Of a DNA stretch of 64,000 bases, positions 35,309 to 43,434 are shown in pieces. The stretch is from positions 124,001 through 188,000 of the forward strand of contig POWY01000001.1 in the NCBI GenBank assembly GCA_003044455.1, read 5' to 3'. The DNA is from Neisseria bergeri (GTDB lineage: Bacteria; Pseudomonadota; Gammaproteobacteria; Burkholderiales; Neisseriaceae). The position numbers were made by a program, and so were the translations under genes. Every line of letters starts with the position of its first letter. The first letter of the stretch is position 1. The notes beneath the pieces are model-generated. The model was not told where the DNA came from. It was given only the letters and a program-made list of their open reading frames with translations, and ran no database searches.

Positions 35309-35349
35309 AGGTCGTCTGAAAATCCGGATTCAGGGTTTTCAGACGACCT
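35309..35349. terminator. Inverted AGGTCGTCTGAA pair
   Basis: AGGTCGTCTGAA (35309-35320) and its reverse complement (35338-35349). This is the dialect described for the N. mucosa-type Neisseria, not ATGCCGTCTGAA. It can terminate the DUF455 gene. Confidence 0.8.
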
Positions 35350-36166
35350 TTTTGCCTTGTCTCAAACCCTGCTCGAAATCTTCCAACATATCCAATTCAA
35401 AGCGGCTGAAGCCCGCTTTTTCCCTCGCTTCGATGTTCACGTATCCCCGGAAGATAAACATATCGTAACGGGCAATCAGACTGCGGAATAGGGCGACAGG
35501 TTCCAAACCGCGTTCGCGGCAAAGGTGTTGATACCAATGGTTGCCGATGGCGACATGGCCCACTTCGTCGCGGTAAATGATGTCCAACACGCTGCAGGTT
35601 TCCGAATCGCCACGCTGTTCCACCTTCGCGCGTATCCCCGGCGTAACGTCCAGCCCGCGCGCCTCCAACACGCGCGGCACCAACGCCATGCGCAACAGCG
35701 GGTCGTAAGCGGTTTTATACGCCATGTCCCATAAATGGTTGTGCGCCTCGAAATCGCCGTAATCAAAGCCGAAAGCGCGCAGCCTTTCGTGCATTAGGCG
35801 GAAATGGTACACCTCTTCCTTCGCCACCCGCACCCAGTCGCGCACAAACTGAAACGGCAGCGTGCGGAAACGGTATGCCGCGTCCAAAGCCAGATTGATG
35901 GCGTTGAACTCGATATGCGCAATCGCATGCAGCATCGCCGCATAGCCTTCGGTCGTGTTCATCTTGCGCGGCGTCAGTTGCGACGGCGCGACCAAAACAG
36001 GCTTCGGCGGCCGTCCCGCGTGGCGGAAGTCCAGCGGCGCAGCGTCTGCCTCAGCACCGTCGATGTTCTGAACGGCAGCAAACGCTTCATCCGTCAGCCG
36101 TCCTTTTTCATCGGGGTCGTCTGAAAGCAGGGCAAGTTCGAGCAAGGCATAAATATCAGGTTTCAT
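35339..36166 (-). CDS. DUF455 ferritin-like protein
   Basis: A 275-residue DUF455 protein with a predicted ferritin-like four-helix fold. Seen: HIEFNAINLALDAAYRF and AKEEVYHFRLMHERL, then DEVGHVAIGNHWY, which together supply the Glu/His ligands of a di-iron-type centre. Function unknown; MiaE-like hydroxylation is a family-level suggestion. The start is the ATG at 36166. Its last bases lie within the DUS pair, and a further GGTCGTCTGAA lies near its 5' end (about 36114), so the gene looks imported from a Neisseria with another dialect. Confidence 0.75.
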   Translation of the reverse strand: MKPDIYALLELALLSDDPDEKGRLTDEAFAAVQNIDGAEADAAPLDFRHAGRPPKPVLVAPSQLTPRKMNTTEGYAAMLHAIAHIEFNAINLALDAAYRFRTLPFQFVRDWVRVAKEEVYHFRLMHERLRAFGFDYGDFEAHNHLWDMAYKTAYDPLLRMALVPRVLEARGLDVTPGIRAKVEQRGDSETCSVLDIIYRDEVGHVAIGNHWYQHLCRERGLEPVALFRSLIARYDMFIFRGYVNIEAREKAGFSRFELDMLEDFEQGLRQGKKVV

Positions 36167-36270
36167 TCCAAGTCCGCCGTTTTTCGGAAAACAAATATTA
36201 TAGCGTTTAAAAAAAACAAGATGAGGCATATAATCTCCGCGATCCGGCATTCCGCGCCCAAACCGTCAAA

Positions 36271-36425
36271 TATAGTGGATTAACAAAAACCAGTACGGCG
36301 TTGCCTCGCCTTAGCTCAAAGAGAACGATTCTCTAAGGTGCTGAAGCACCAAGTGAATCGGTTCCGTACTATTTGTACTGTCTGCGGCTTCGTCGCCTTG
36401 TCCTGATTTTTGTTAATCCACTATA
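36271..36425. mobile_element. Correia repeat enclosed element (CREE), full length
   Basis: A 155-bp element bounded by TATAGTGGATTAACAAAAAC and TTTTTGTTAATCCACTATA. Same internal sequence as 1149-1303 but in the opposite orientation. It lies between the divergent DUF455 gene and lolA, about 170 bp before the lolA start, where it could supply promoter activity or an RNase III site. Confidence 0.93.
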
Positions 36426-36593
36426 ACGCGGCGCACATTAAAGGGCAGCGTGGCGCGCCTTCCTTTTCCGGTGGGCAAAAAATCAGCCCTCGGAAAACAC
36501 TGTTTGCAAAATGCAAACCGCCCGTAACGCCGCCCGTATGATTGTTTTGCCGCGCCGATACTTTACGCCACACCATCCCGACAAGGAAAAATA

Positions 36594-37217
36594 ATGATGA
36601 AACCGCACAACCTGTTCCAATTCCTCGCCGTTTGCTCCCTGACCGTCGCCGTCGCTTCCGCACAGGCGGGCGCGGTGGACGCGCTCAAGCAATTCAACAA
36701 CGATGCCGACGGTATCAGCGGCAGCTTCACCCAAACCGTCCAAAGCAAAAAGAAAACCCAAACCGCGCACGGCACGTTCAAAATCCTGCGACCGGGCCTC
36801 TTCAAATGGGAATACACTTCGCCCTACAAACAGACTATTGTCGGCGACGGTCAAACCGTTTGGCTTTATGATGTCGATTTGGCACAAGTTACCAAGTCGT
36901 CCCAAGACCAGATCATAGGCGGCAGCCCTGCCGCCATCCTGTCGAACAAAACCGCCCTCGAAAGCAGCTACACGCTGAAAGAGGACGGTTCGTCCAACGG
37001 CATCGATTATGTGCTGGCAACGCCCAAACGCAACAACGCCGGCTACCAATATATCCGCATCGGCTTCAAAGGCGGCAACCTCGCCGCCATGCAGTTGAAA
37101 GACAGCTTCGGCAACCAAACCTCCGTCAGTTTCGGCGGTTTGAATACCAATCCCCAACTCTCGCGCGGCGCGTTCAAGTTTACCCCGCCCAAAGGCGTGG
37201 ACGTGTTGAGCAACTGA
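36594..37217 (+). CDS. lolA: Outer-membrane lipoprotein carrier LolA
   Basis: A 207-residue periplasmic chaperone that ferries lipoproteins from LolCDE to LolB. Seen: a signal peptide ending near SAQAGA (about residue 27), then the LolA fold with GSFTQTVQSKK, FKWEYTSPYKQTIVGDGQTVWLYD and an Arg/Asn pattern typical of the hydrophobic cavity rim. AAGGAAAAATA precedes two adjacent ATGs. Monocistronic; a DUS hairpin follows. Confidence 0.93.
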   Translation: MMKPHNLFQFLAVCSLTVAVASAQAGAVDALKQFNNDADGISGSFTQTVQSKKKTQTAHGTFKILRPGLFKWEYTSPYKQTIVGDGQTVWLYDVDLAQVTKSSQDQIIGGSPAAILSNKTALESSYTLKEDGSSNGIDYVLATPKRNNAGYQYIRIGFKGGNLAAMQLKDSFGNQTSVSFGGLNTNPQLSRGAFKFTPPKGVDVLSN

Positions 37218-37230
37218 TTTGCCGTTTTGA

Positions 37231-37272
37231 AAAATGCCGTCTGAACGCCGCCGAGGCTTCAGACGGCATTTT
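37231..37272. terminator. Inverted DUS pair, lolA terminator
   Basis: AAAATGCCGTCTGAA / TTCAGACGGCATTTT hairpin 13 bases past lolA. Confidence 0.8.
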
Positions 37273-37491
37273 CACGCAGACGGAACAATGTCCCCCATTA
37301 CCGCCCGATTGTGCGCCGGAACGGCAAACCCGTGAAAATTAACGGTTGCGCCCCGGCTATTTTTGCCGTTTAATGCAAACCTTGCTGCACCAAGGGCCAA
37401 GAAAGTCGACCGACCGCCCCCACAGCTTCCGATGCAGGCGGCCGGGCCGTCCCTGCAATGTTTTTTATTTTTGAACGAAAGGTCGAAAACC

Positions 37492-38631
37492 ATGAAAAAA
37501 ACACTGGTGGCGGCGGCAATCCTGAGCCTCGCCTTGACTGCGTGCGGCGGCGGAAGCAATACCGCCGCCCAAACCCCCTCCGCCAAGCCCGAAGCCGAAC
37601 AATCGGGCAAACTCAACATCTATAACTGGTCGGATTATGTCGATCCCGAAACCGTTGCCGCCTTTGAAAAAGAAACCGGCATCAAGACGCGTTCCGATTA
37701 TTACGACAGCAACGAAACACTGGAGGCAAAAGTCCTGACCGGCAAATCCGGCTACGACCTGACCGCGCCGTCCATCGCCAACGTCGGCCGGCAAATCAAA
37801 GCGGGCGCGTATCAGAAAATCGACAAGGCGCAAATCCCCCATTACGGCAACATCGATAAAGATTTGCTGAAAATGATGGAAGCCGTCGATCCGGGCAACG
37901 AATACGCCGTCCCCTATTTCTGGGGCATCAACACCTTGGCAATCAATACGCGGCAGGTGAAAAAGGCATTGGGTACGGACAAGCTGCCCGAAAACGAATG
38001 GGATTTGGTGTTCAAACCCGAATACACCGCCAAACTCAAATCCTGCGGCATCAGCTATTTCGACAGCGCAATCGAACAGATTCCCTTGGCGTTGCACTAT
38101 TTGGGCAAAGACCCCAACAGTGAAAATCCCGAAGACATCAAAGCCGCCGTCGATATGATGAAAGCCGTCCGGGGCGACGTGAAACGCTTCAGCTCTTCCG
38201 GCTATATTGACGATATGGCGGCGGGCAACCTGTGTGCCGCCATCGGTTACGGCGGCGATTTGAACATTGCCAAAACCCGTGCCGAAGAAGCCGCAAACGG
38301 CGTGGAAGTCAAAGTATTGACCCCGAAAACAGGCGTGGGCGTGTGGGTGGATTCCTTTATGATTCCGCGCGACGCGCAAAACGTTGCCAACGCCCACCGC
38401 TATATCGACTACACGCTCCGGCCCGAGGTGGCGGCGAAAAACGGCAGCTTCGTTACCTACGCGCCCGCCAGCCGTCCCGCGCGTGATTTGATGGAAGCCA
38501 AATACACAAACGATCCATCGATTTTCCCGACCAAAGAACTGATGGAAAAAAGTTTCATCGTATCGCCCAAATCCGCAGAATCCGCCAAACTGGGCGTGAA
38601 GCTGTGGCAAGGGCTCAAAGCGGGCAAATAA
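37492..38631 (+). CDS. potD: Polyamine-binding lipoprotein PotD/PotF
   Basis: A 379-residue substrate-binding protein of the polyamine importer. Seen: a lipoprotein signal with lipobox LTACGGG (Cys18), then the PotD/PotF fold (LNIYNWSDYVDPETVAAFEKETG, VPYFWGINTLAINT, and WVDSFMIPRDAQN near the C-terminus). The start is the ATG at 37492 after AAAGG; in-frame sequence upstream is non-coding. It stands apart from potABC but should serve it. Neisseria often carries more than one potD, so spermidine or putrescine specificity is unsettled. Confidence 0.9.
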   Translation: MKKTLVAAAILSLALTACGGGSNTAAQTPSAKPEAEQSGKLNIYNWSDYVDPETVAAFEKETGIKTRSDYYDSNETLEAKVLTGKSGYDLTAPSIANVGRQIKAGAYQKIDKAQIPHYGNIDKDLLKMMEAVDPGNEYAVPYFWGINTLAINTRQVKKALGTDKLPENEWDLVFKPEYTAKLKSCGISYFDSAIEQIPLALHYLGKDPNSENPEDIKAAVDMMKAVRGDVKRFSSSGYIDDMAAGNLCAAIGYGGDLNIAKTRAEEAANGVEVKVLTPKTGVGVWVDSFMIPRDAQNVANAHRYIDYTLRPEVAAKNGSFVTYAPASRPARDLMEAKYTNDPSIFPTKELMEKSFIVSPKSAESAKLGVKLWQGLKAGK

Positions 38632-38640
38632 CCGCAACCC

Positions 38641-38668
38641 CTGCCGTCTGAAACCTTTCGGGCGGCAG
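38641..38668. terminator. Imperfect DUS hairpin after potD
   Basis: CTGCCGTCTGAA ... TTTCGGGCGGCAG. One arm is a true DUS, the other only partly complementary. Confidence 0.5.
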
Positions 38669-38894
38669 GAAACGGCGTGTCCGCATTAAGTCAGGATTAG
38701 GATTATTTAGAAAGATGAGATGGATATGAATTTAAGTATCGTTGTTCCTATTTATAATGTCGAAAGTTATTTGGAAGCGTGTTTAAGTTCCATAGAACCC
38801 ATATTAAGTAATGAAAATGTCGAACTTATCCTTGTGAATGACGGGTCAAAAGACGGAAGTGAAGATATATGTCATAAATATATAGATAAAATAT

Positions 38895-39027
38895 CAAACA
38901 ACAAACAACAAACAACAAACAACAAACAACAAACAACAAACAACAAACAACAAACAACAAACAACAAACAACAAACAACAAACAACAAACAACAAACAAC
39001 AAACAACAAACAACAAACAACAAACAC
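38895..39027 (+). repeat. Heptanucleotide tandem repeat: 18 CAAACAA units plus one CAAACAC
   Basis: A continuous 133-bp tract, period 7, inside the glycosyltransferase coding region. Because 7 is not a multiple of 3, each gain or loss of a unit changes the frame. In the reading frame it encodes NNKQQTT repeats. Confidence 0.97.
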
Positions 39028-39710
39028 CGGACACCAAATATCAAATATATATATCAGGATAACCAAGGATTGTCGGAGGCGAGAAATACCGGAATAAAAA
39101 ATTCAAACGGAAAATATATAGCATTTATTGATTCGGATGATTTTATTAATTATCAGATTTTGCTAGATTTTCTTGGTAAGGATGATATTGGTATGCCGGA
39201 TGTGGTTTTTCTTAATGCGGTTAAATATGATAAGGGAAGTGTTTCACATTTTGGCGAAGATTATCAGCCTGAAAAAATACTCAATCAATCCAAAGTCGAA
39301 GTTTTGAAAGGATTATGCCGATTTAGAAAATTTCCGGGTTCGGCGTGGAATAAGATTATAAAAAGAGAATTGATTATTAGAGAAAAACTGTTTTTTGAAA
39401 AGGGAATTTATTCTGAAGATATCGAATGGTCAATGAGGTTATTTAATGCGGCAACAACTTTTTCTTATTTGGACGGTTGTTATTACTATTATCGGCAGGG
39501 AAGAAAAGATTCTATTACGGGAACTGTTTCGGAAAAAAGTATAAAGTCATTATTATATATTTTGGAGAAAAATGCGGAAATGGAATTTAATAGGGATATA
39601 TCAAGTTATCTTTATTCTTTTCTTTCCTACGAATATCTCGTTTTGCTTTTTATAATGACGAGTAAAAATATAGCGTGCGATTCTGATATAAAAAGAAGGG
39701 CGTATCATTT

Positions 39711-39779
39711 AAGGTTTGTGCTGTTAAAGTCCAATAAGTTGATATATAAACTGATATTCCCGATAATCACATTATTCGG
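39711..39779 (+). repeat. Left copy of a 69-bp inverted repeat (inside glycosyltransferase)
   Basis: Matches the reverse complement of 40396-40464 at 67 of 69 positions. Both differences are transitions and give conservative residue changes (Val/Met, Lys/Arg) in the encoded LLKSNKLIYKLIFP. Confidence 0.93.
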
Positions 39780-39868
39780 TGTAGATATTACAGGCCGGAT
39801 TTTAAAAGCAATGAGAGGGAATGTTTAATAAATTCCTTAACAATATATACCTTGCCAAAGGAGGAAAA

Positions 39869-40408
39869 ATGACTGCAATCCGCAAATTTTTGGAACACGC
39901 GCCCCAAATTCACGAAAGCTGCATGATAGACGAAGCGTGCATCATCATCGGCGAAGTGTCGCTTGCCGAAGACGTTTCCGTGTGGCCGTGCGCCGTGTTG
40001 CGCGGCGATGTGAACAGCATTACCGTCGGTGCGCGCAGCAATATACAGGACGGCAGCGTTTTGCACGTTTCCCACAAAACCGCTGCCAAACCCGAGGGCT
40101 CGCCGCTTGTTATCGGAGAAGATGTAACTGTCGGACACAAGGCCATGTTGCACGGATGCCGTATCGGCAACCGCGTCTTGGTCGGTATGGGCAGCACCGT
40201 TTTGGACGATGCCGTGATTGAGGACGAAGTGATGATCGGCGCGGGCAGCCTCGTTCCACCGCGCAAACGTTTGGCGGGCGGCTATCTTTATGTCGGTTCG
40301 CCGGTCAGACAGGTGCGCGTGCTGACCGATGAGGAAAAAGCCTTTTTGAAGTATTCCGCCGCGCATTATGTAAGGCTGTCGCAACAATACCGACTCCGAA
40401 TAATGTGA
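39869..40408 (+). CDS. Gamma-carbonic-anhydrase-like hexapeptide-repeat protein
   Basis: A 179-residue left-handed beta-helix protein of the YrdA/gamma-carbonic anhydrase family. Seen: WPCAVLRGDVNSITVGARSNIQDGSVLHVSH (about 47-77, with the metal-ligand His) and VGHKAMLHGCRIGNRVLVGMG, supplying further histidines. Function in most bacteria is unproven. The ATG at 39869 has a perfect AAAGGAGG. The last few residues (after LSQQY) are read from an inverted fragment of the neighbouring glycosyltransferase, so the natural C-terminus has been replaced. Confidence 0.82.
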   Translation: MTAIRKFLEHAPQIHESCMIDEACIIIGEVSLAEDVSVWPCAVLRGDVNSITVGARSNIQDGSVLHVSHKTAAKPEGSPLVIGEDVTVGHKAMLHGCRIGNRVLVGMGSTVLDDAVIEDEVMIGAGSLVPPRKRLAGGYLYVGSPVRQVRVLTDEEKAFLKYSAAHYVRLSQQYRLRIM

Positions 40409-40464
40409 TTATCGGGAATATCAGTTTATATATCAACTTATTGGACCTTAACAGCATAAACCTT
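40396..40464 (-). repeat. Right copy of the 69-bp inverted repeat
   Basis: An inverted fragment of a glycosyltransferase 3' end (encodes LLRSNKLIYKLIFP on the minus strand). It abuts the transposase remnant. Together with the left copy it encloses about 616 bp carrying the carbonic-anhydrase-like gene. Confidence 0.93.
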
Positions 40465-40680
40465 ATTAGATAATAGTGCGATGGAAAGCTTCTTTGGACG
40501 ATTAAAAATGGAATGTTATTACGGTAAATGATTTGAGACGTTCTAACAACTGGAAAAAACGATTCATGAGTACATTCATTATTACAACCATGAGCGCATT
40601 CAGGGGAAACTAAAAGGACTGAGCTCTGTGAATTACAGAACTCAGTCCTTGAACTAAATCAGTCTAACTTTTGGGGTCAG
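40465..40680 (+). pseudogene. IS3-family (IS150-like) transposase remnant
   Basis: Reads LDNSAMESFFGRLKMECYYGK-stop-FETF-stop-QLEKTIHEYIHYYNHERIQGKLKGL and on to NYRTQSLN, the C-terminal end of an IS3-family OrfB integrase domain with the catalytic Glu of SAMESFFG. Two in-frame stops (TGA for the expected Arg, TAA for the expected Glu) show decay. The right end TTTTGGGGTCA resembles the terminal inverted repeat of such elements. The left end is missing. Confidence 0.85.
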
Positions 40681-40681
40681 A

Positions 40682-41065
40682 TCATTTTACGGAGCTTTTT
40701 TTGTTGTGTGCTTTAAGCCATTTTTGCATTTGTTCAATTTCCGCTTGTTGTGCGTTAATAATATTCTCAGCAAGCTTACGCATCTCAGGATCTTTTCCGT
40801 ATTTTAATTCAACTTCCGCCATTTTTACTGCGCCAATATGGTGTGGCAACATACCTGCTGCAAAAGCAACATCAGAATCTTTATATTGCGCAGCTGCCAT
40901 CATGTCTTGATTCATTTGATTCATACCTTGCATTAATTCTTGTTGCATTGCAGAATCTGTCGACATTGGCATATTCATGTGTGCTTGATGCGGTTGTTCA
41001 TTAGCGTGGGCATGAATTGAAACTGCAGCAGCGCTAAGTGTGATAAAAGTCATAAGTTTTTTCAT
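40682..41065 (-). CDS. DUF305 periplasmic protein, probably metal-related
   Basis: A 127-residue protein with a signal peptide (cleavage near HAHA, residue about 20), a His/Met-rich stretch (PHQAHMNMPM) and the DUF305 domain with FAAGMLPHHIGAVKMAEVEL (about 69-88). DUF305 proteins often accompany copper-resistance genes, and the Met/His pattern fits binding of copper. The gene is AT-rich and its stop touches the IS3 remnant. Its promoter has MerR/CueR-type geometry (41100-41130). No regulator or copper pump is adjacent, so it seems an imported single gene served by a regulator elsewhere. Confidence 0.82.
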   Translation of the reverse strand: MKKLMTFITLSAAAVSIHAHANEQPHQAHMNMPMSTDSAMQQELMQGMNQMNQDMMAAAQYKDSDVAFAAGMLPHHIGAVKMAEVELKYGKDPEMRKLAENIINAQQAEIEQMQKWLKAHNKKSSVK

Positions 41066-41099
41066 GTTTTTCGCCTATGTAATAGCTGAATAGGTACAA

Positions 41100-41130
41100 A
41101 TTATAAACCTTGACCTAAGGTTAAAGTCAA
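41100..41130 (-). promoter_or_regulatory. MerR/CueR-type promoter of the DUF305 gene
   Basis: Minus strand: -35 TTGACT (41125-41130), a 19-bp spacer, -10 TATAAT (41100-41105). The spacer contains the perfect dyad AACCTT-AGGTC-AAGGTT. An over-long 19-bp spacer with a central ACCTT/AAGGT dyad is the hallmark of promoters activated by MerR-family metal sensors such as CueR and ZntR. The start codon lies about 28 bases after the predicted transcript start. Confidence 0.8.
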
Positions 41131-41270
41131 CATTTGTTCCGAAAATGTTTGGTGAGGTGCTAAAAGCTAAAATAAGACAATATTTGAGCTGCGTTACGGA
41201 TTTATGTTGCTGCTGTGCCTGACCATTGGAAAGTTTGCTTGGGATTTATTGGGTTGATATCGAATGAAAA

Positions 41271-41301
41271 AAAGGCCGTCTGAATGTTTCAGACGGCCTT
41301 T
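41271..41301. terminator. Inverted AG-type DUS pair, prfC terminator
   Basis: AAAGGCCGTCTGAA / TTCAGACGGCCTTT hairpin ending 6 bases before the prfC stop; AG dialect. Confidence 0.8.
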
Positions 41302-41306
41302 GTGTT

Positions 41307-42902
41307 TTACAGTTTAACCGAATGTTCGCGCGTTTCGTGGAACACGATGTCCGGCCAACGTTCTTGCGTCAACCCCAAATTCACGCGGTTGGGGGCGAGG
41401 TAGGCGAGGTTGCCGCCCGCATCGATGGCGAGATTGCCCGCGTTGGCTTTTTCAAACTCCGCCAGTTTTTTCTTGTCGTCGCACGATACCCAGCGCGCCG
41501 ACCAGATGGATGTGCTGTCGAACACGGCTTCTACGCCGTATTCGTTGGCGAGGCGCGAGGTTACGACTTCAAACTGCAACACGCCGACCGCGCCCAAAAT
41601 CAAATCCGCGCCGCTCATCGGTTTGAACACCTGTACCGCTCCTTCTTCGCCGAGTTGTTGCAAACCTTTTTGCAGTTGCTTGATTTTCAACGGGTTTTTG
41701 ATGCGGACGCTGCGGAACAGTTCGGGCGCGAAGAAGGGGATGCCTGTAAACGCCAGTTGTTCGCCTTCGGAGAAGCTGTCGCCGATTTGGATGTTGCCGT
41801 GGTTCGGGATGCCGATGATGTCGCCGGCGTAGGCTTCTTCCACCAGCTCGCGGTCATGGGACATAAAGGTTACCACGCTGGAGGCGGCGATTTCGCGGTT
41901 GATGCGAAGGTGTTTCATCTTCATACCGCGCTCGAATTTACCGGAGCAGACGCGCAAGAAGGCGATGCGGTCGCGGTGTTTCGGGTCCATATTGGCTTGG
42001 ATTTTGAAGATAAATCCGGAAAATTTCGGCTCGTCCGGTTCGACCATGCGTACGGTCGCGTCGCGCGGTTTCGGAGCGGGTGCCCATTCAATCAATGAAT
42101 TGAGGATTTCCTGAATACCGAAGTTGTTAATCGCCGAGCCGAAGAACACGGGCGTGAGTTCACCGGCGAGAAATTCGTCGAGATTAAATTCATTGGAAGC
42201 AGCCTGCACCAATTCGATTTCGTCGCGCAACTGCTGGATTTCCAGCGGAAAGCGTTGTTCCAATTCGGGATTGTCGATGCCTTTGATGATGTCGAACTCG
42301 TGCGGCAGGCGCTCGCCGCCGGCTTCGAAGAGATAGATTTCGTCGTTCAGGATGTGGTACACGCCCTTGAAGTTTTTGCCCATGCCGATCGGCCAGGTGA
42401 CGGGCGCGCAGCGGATTTGCAGGATATTTTCCACTTCGTCCAAAAGTTCCAGCGAATCGCGCACTTCGCGGTCGTATTTGTTCATAAAGGTAACAATCGG
42501 CGTATCGCGCAGGCGGCAGACGTTCAAGAGTTTGATGGTTTGCGCTTCCACGCCTTTTGCCGCGTCAATGACCATTAATGCGCTGTCCACGGCGGTCAGA
42601 ACGCGGTAGGTGTCTTCGGAGAAGTCTTGGTGTCCCGGCGTGTCCAAGAGGTTGACGGTGTGGTCTTTGTAGTCGAACTGCATCACGCTTGATGCCACGG
42701 AAATGCCGCGCTGCTTCTCGATTTCCATCCAGTCGGAGGTGGCGAATTTGCCGGTTTTCTTGCCTTTTACCGTACCCGCGCTCTGAATCGCGCCCGAAAA
42801 CAGCAACAGCTTTTCGGTCAGTGTGGTTTTACCCGCATCGGGGTGGGAGATGATGGCAAACGTGCGGCGGCGGCGCACTTGGTCGAGGATTTCTTGGGAC
42901 AT
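41307..42902 (-). CDS. prfC: Peptide chain release factor 3
   Basis: A 531-residue translational GTPase that recycles RF1/RF2 after peptide release. Seen: G1 SHPDAGKT (19-26), G2/G3 region RGISVASS and DTPGHQDF, G4 NKYD, then the RF3-specific C-terminal domains. Length as in E. coli. Monocistronic, ATG at 42902 preceded by AAAGAAA. Confidence 0.96.
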   Translation of the reverse strand: MSQEILDQVRRRRTFAIISHPDAGKTTLTEKLLLFSGAIQSAGTVKGKKTGKFATSDWMEIEKQRGISVASSVMQFDYKDHTVNLLDTPGHQDFSEDTYRVLTAVDSALMVIDAAKGVEAQTIKLLNVCRLRDTPIVTFMNKYDREVRDSLELLDEVENILQIRCAPVTWPIGMGKNFKGVYHILNDEIYLFEAGGERLPHEFDIIKGIDNPELEQRFPLEIQQLRDEIELVQAASNEFNLDEFLAGELTPVFFGSAINNFGIQEILNSLIEWAPAPKPRDATVRMVEPDEPKFSGFIFKIQANMDPKHRDRIAFLRVCSGKFERGMKMKHLRINREIAASSVVTFMSHDRELVEEAYAGDIIGIPNHGNIQIGDSFSEGEQLAFTGIPFFAPELFRSVRIKNPLKIKQLQKGLQQLGEEGAVQVFKPMSGADLILGAVGVLQFEVVTSRLANEYGVEAVFDSTSIWSARWVSCDDKKKLAEFEKANAGNLAIDAGGNLAYLAPNRVNLGLTQERWPDIVFHETREHSVKL

Positions 42903-43008
42903 GGTTTTCTTTGCAAAAAGGTTCAGGCCGCTTTTCAGACGGCCCGGACAGTGTTTGAGACGGCAAAATTGTACAAAAAAATGCCTGATAATTCAATGTT
43001 GGAGGCGG

Positions 43009-43404
43009 TCAGTGCGTGCTGCCGTAAATCTCTTTTTCGTCTTTCAGGACGGCATCGGCGGTTTCCCACGCGCCGCCGTTCCAGACTTTGTAAAAGCAGC
43101 TTTCGCGCCCGGTGTGGCAGGCGATGCCGCCGTTTTGGGCGATGAGCATTACAATGGCGTCGCCGTCGCAGTCGAGGCGCAGTTCGCGGACTTTTTGCGT
43201 GTGTCCCGACTCTTCGCCCTTCATCCATTGTTTTTGGCGCGAACGGCTGTAATAGTGGGCAAAGCCGGTTTCGACGGTTTTTTGCAGGGCTTCGGCGTTC
43301 ATCCACGCCACCATTAAAACACGTTTGGTTTCGGCATCTTGGGCGATGGCGCAAACCAAACCTTTTTCGTCAAATTTGACGGCTTCAAGCAGGTTTTTAT
43401 CCAT
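43009..43404 (-). CDS. hisI: Phosphoribosyl-AMP cyclohydrolase
   Basis: A 131-residue stand-alone HisI domain (step 3 of histidine synthesis). Seen: [40 protein letters not shown], and the zinc-binding [22 protein letters not shown] with its cysteines. HisE is a separate gene (16056). AAGGAAATATGG precedes the start. Last gene of hisH-hisA-hisF-hisI. Confidence 0.94.
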   Translation of the reverse strand: MDKNLLEAVKFDEKGLVCAIAQDAETKRVLMVAWMNAEALQKTVETGFAHYYSRSRQKQWMKGEESGHTQKVRELRLDCDGDAIVMLIAQNGGIACHTGRESCFYKVWNGGAWETADAVLKDEKEIYGSTH

Positions 43405-43434
43405 ATTTCCTTTCAGACGGCATAGTCGGAGCGG

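Larger units (their letters stand above)
38720..39828 (+). pseudogene. Phase-variable GT2-family glycosyltransferase, currently OFF
   Basis: A GT-A fold glycosyltransferase split by a repeat-mediated frameshift. The 5' part (38720-39097) reads LSIVVPIYNVESYLEACLSS and VNDGSKDGSEDI. The 3' part, in the next frame, reads NQGLSEARNTGIKNSNGKYIAFIDSDD, with the DxD-type metal site, and continues to the stop at 39828. Between them lie 19 heptamers (38895-39027). Adding one unit (20) or removing two (17) restores one frame of 371 or 364 residues. The gene is strikingly AT-rich compared with its neighbours, a sign of transfer. Such enzymes usually decorate lipooligosaccharide or protein glycans; the target here is unknown. 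Start ATG 38720 or 38726. Confidence 0.85.

Noticed and set aside
38895-39027. Possible CRISPR array
   Set aside because: A pure 7-bp tandem repeat without spacers; no cas genes nearby. The dispersed DUS copies also lack regular spacing.
38826-39066. Minus-strand frames of repeated VCCLLFV across the heptamer tract
   Set aside because: They are produced purely by the repeat and have no ribosome site or family likeness.
39788-40387. 199-codon minus-strand frame over the carbonic-anhydrase-like gene
   Set aside because: It is antisense to a gene with a perfect ribosome site and clear hexapeptide repeats.
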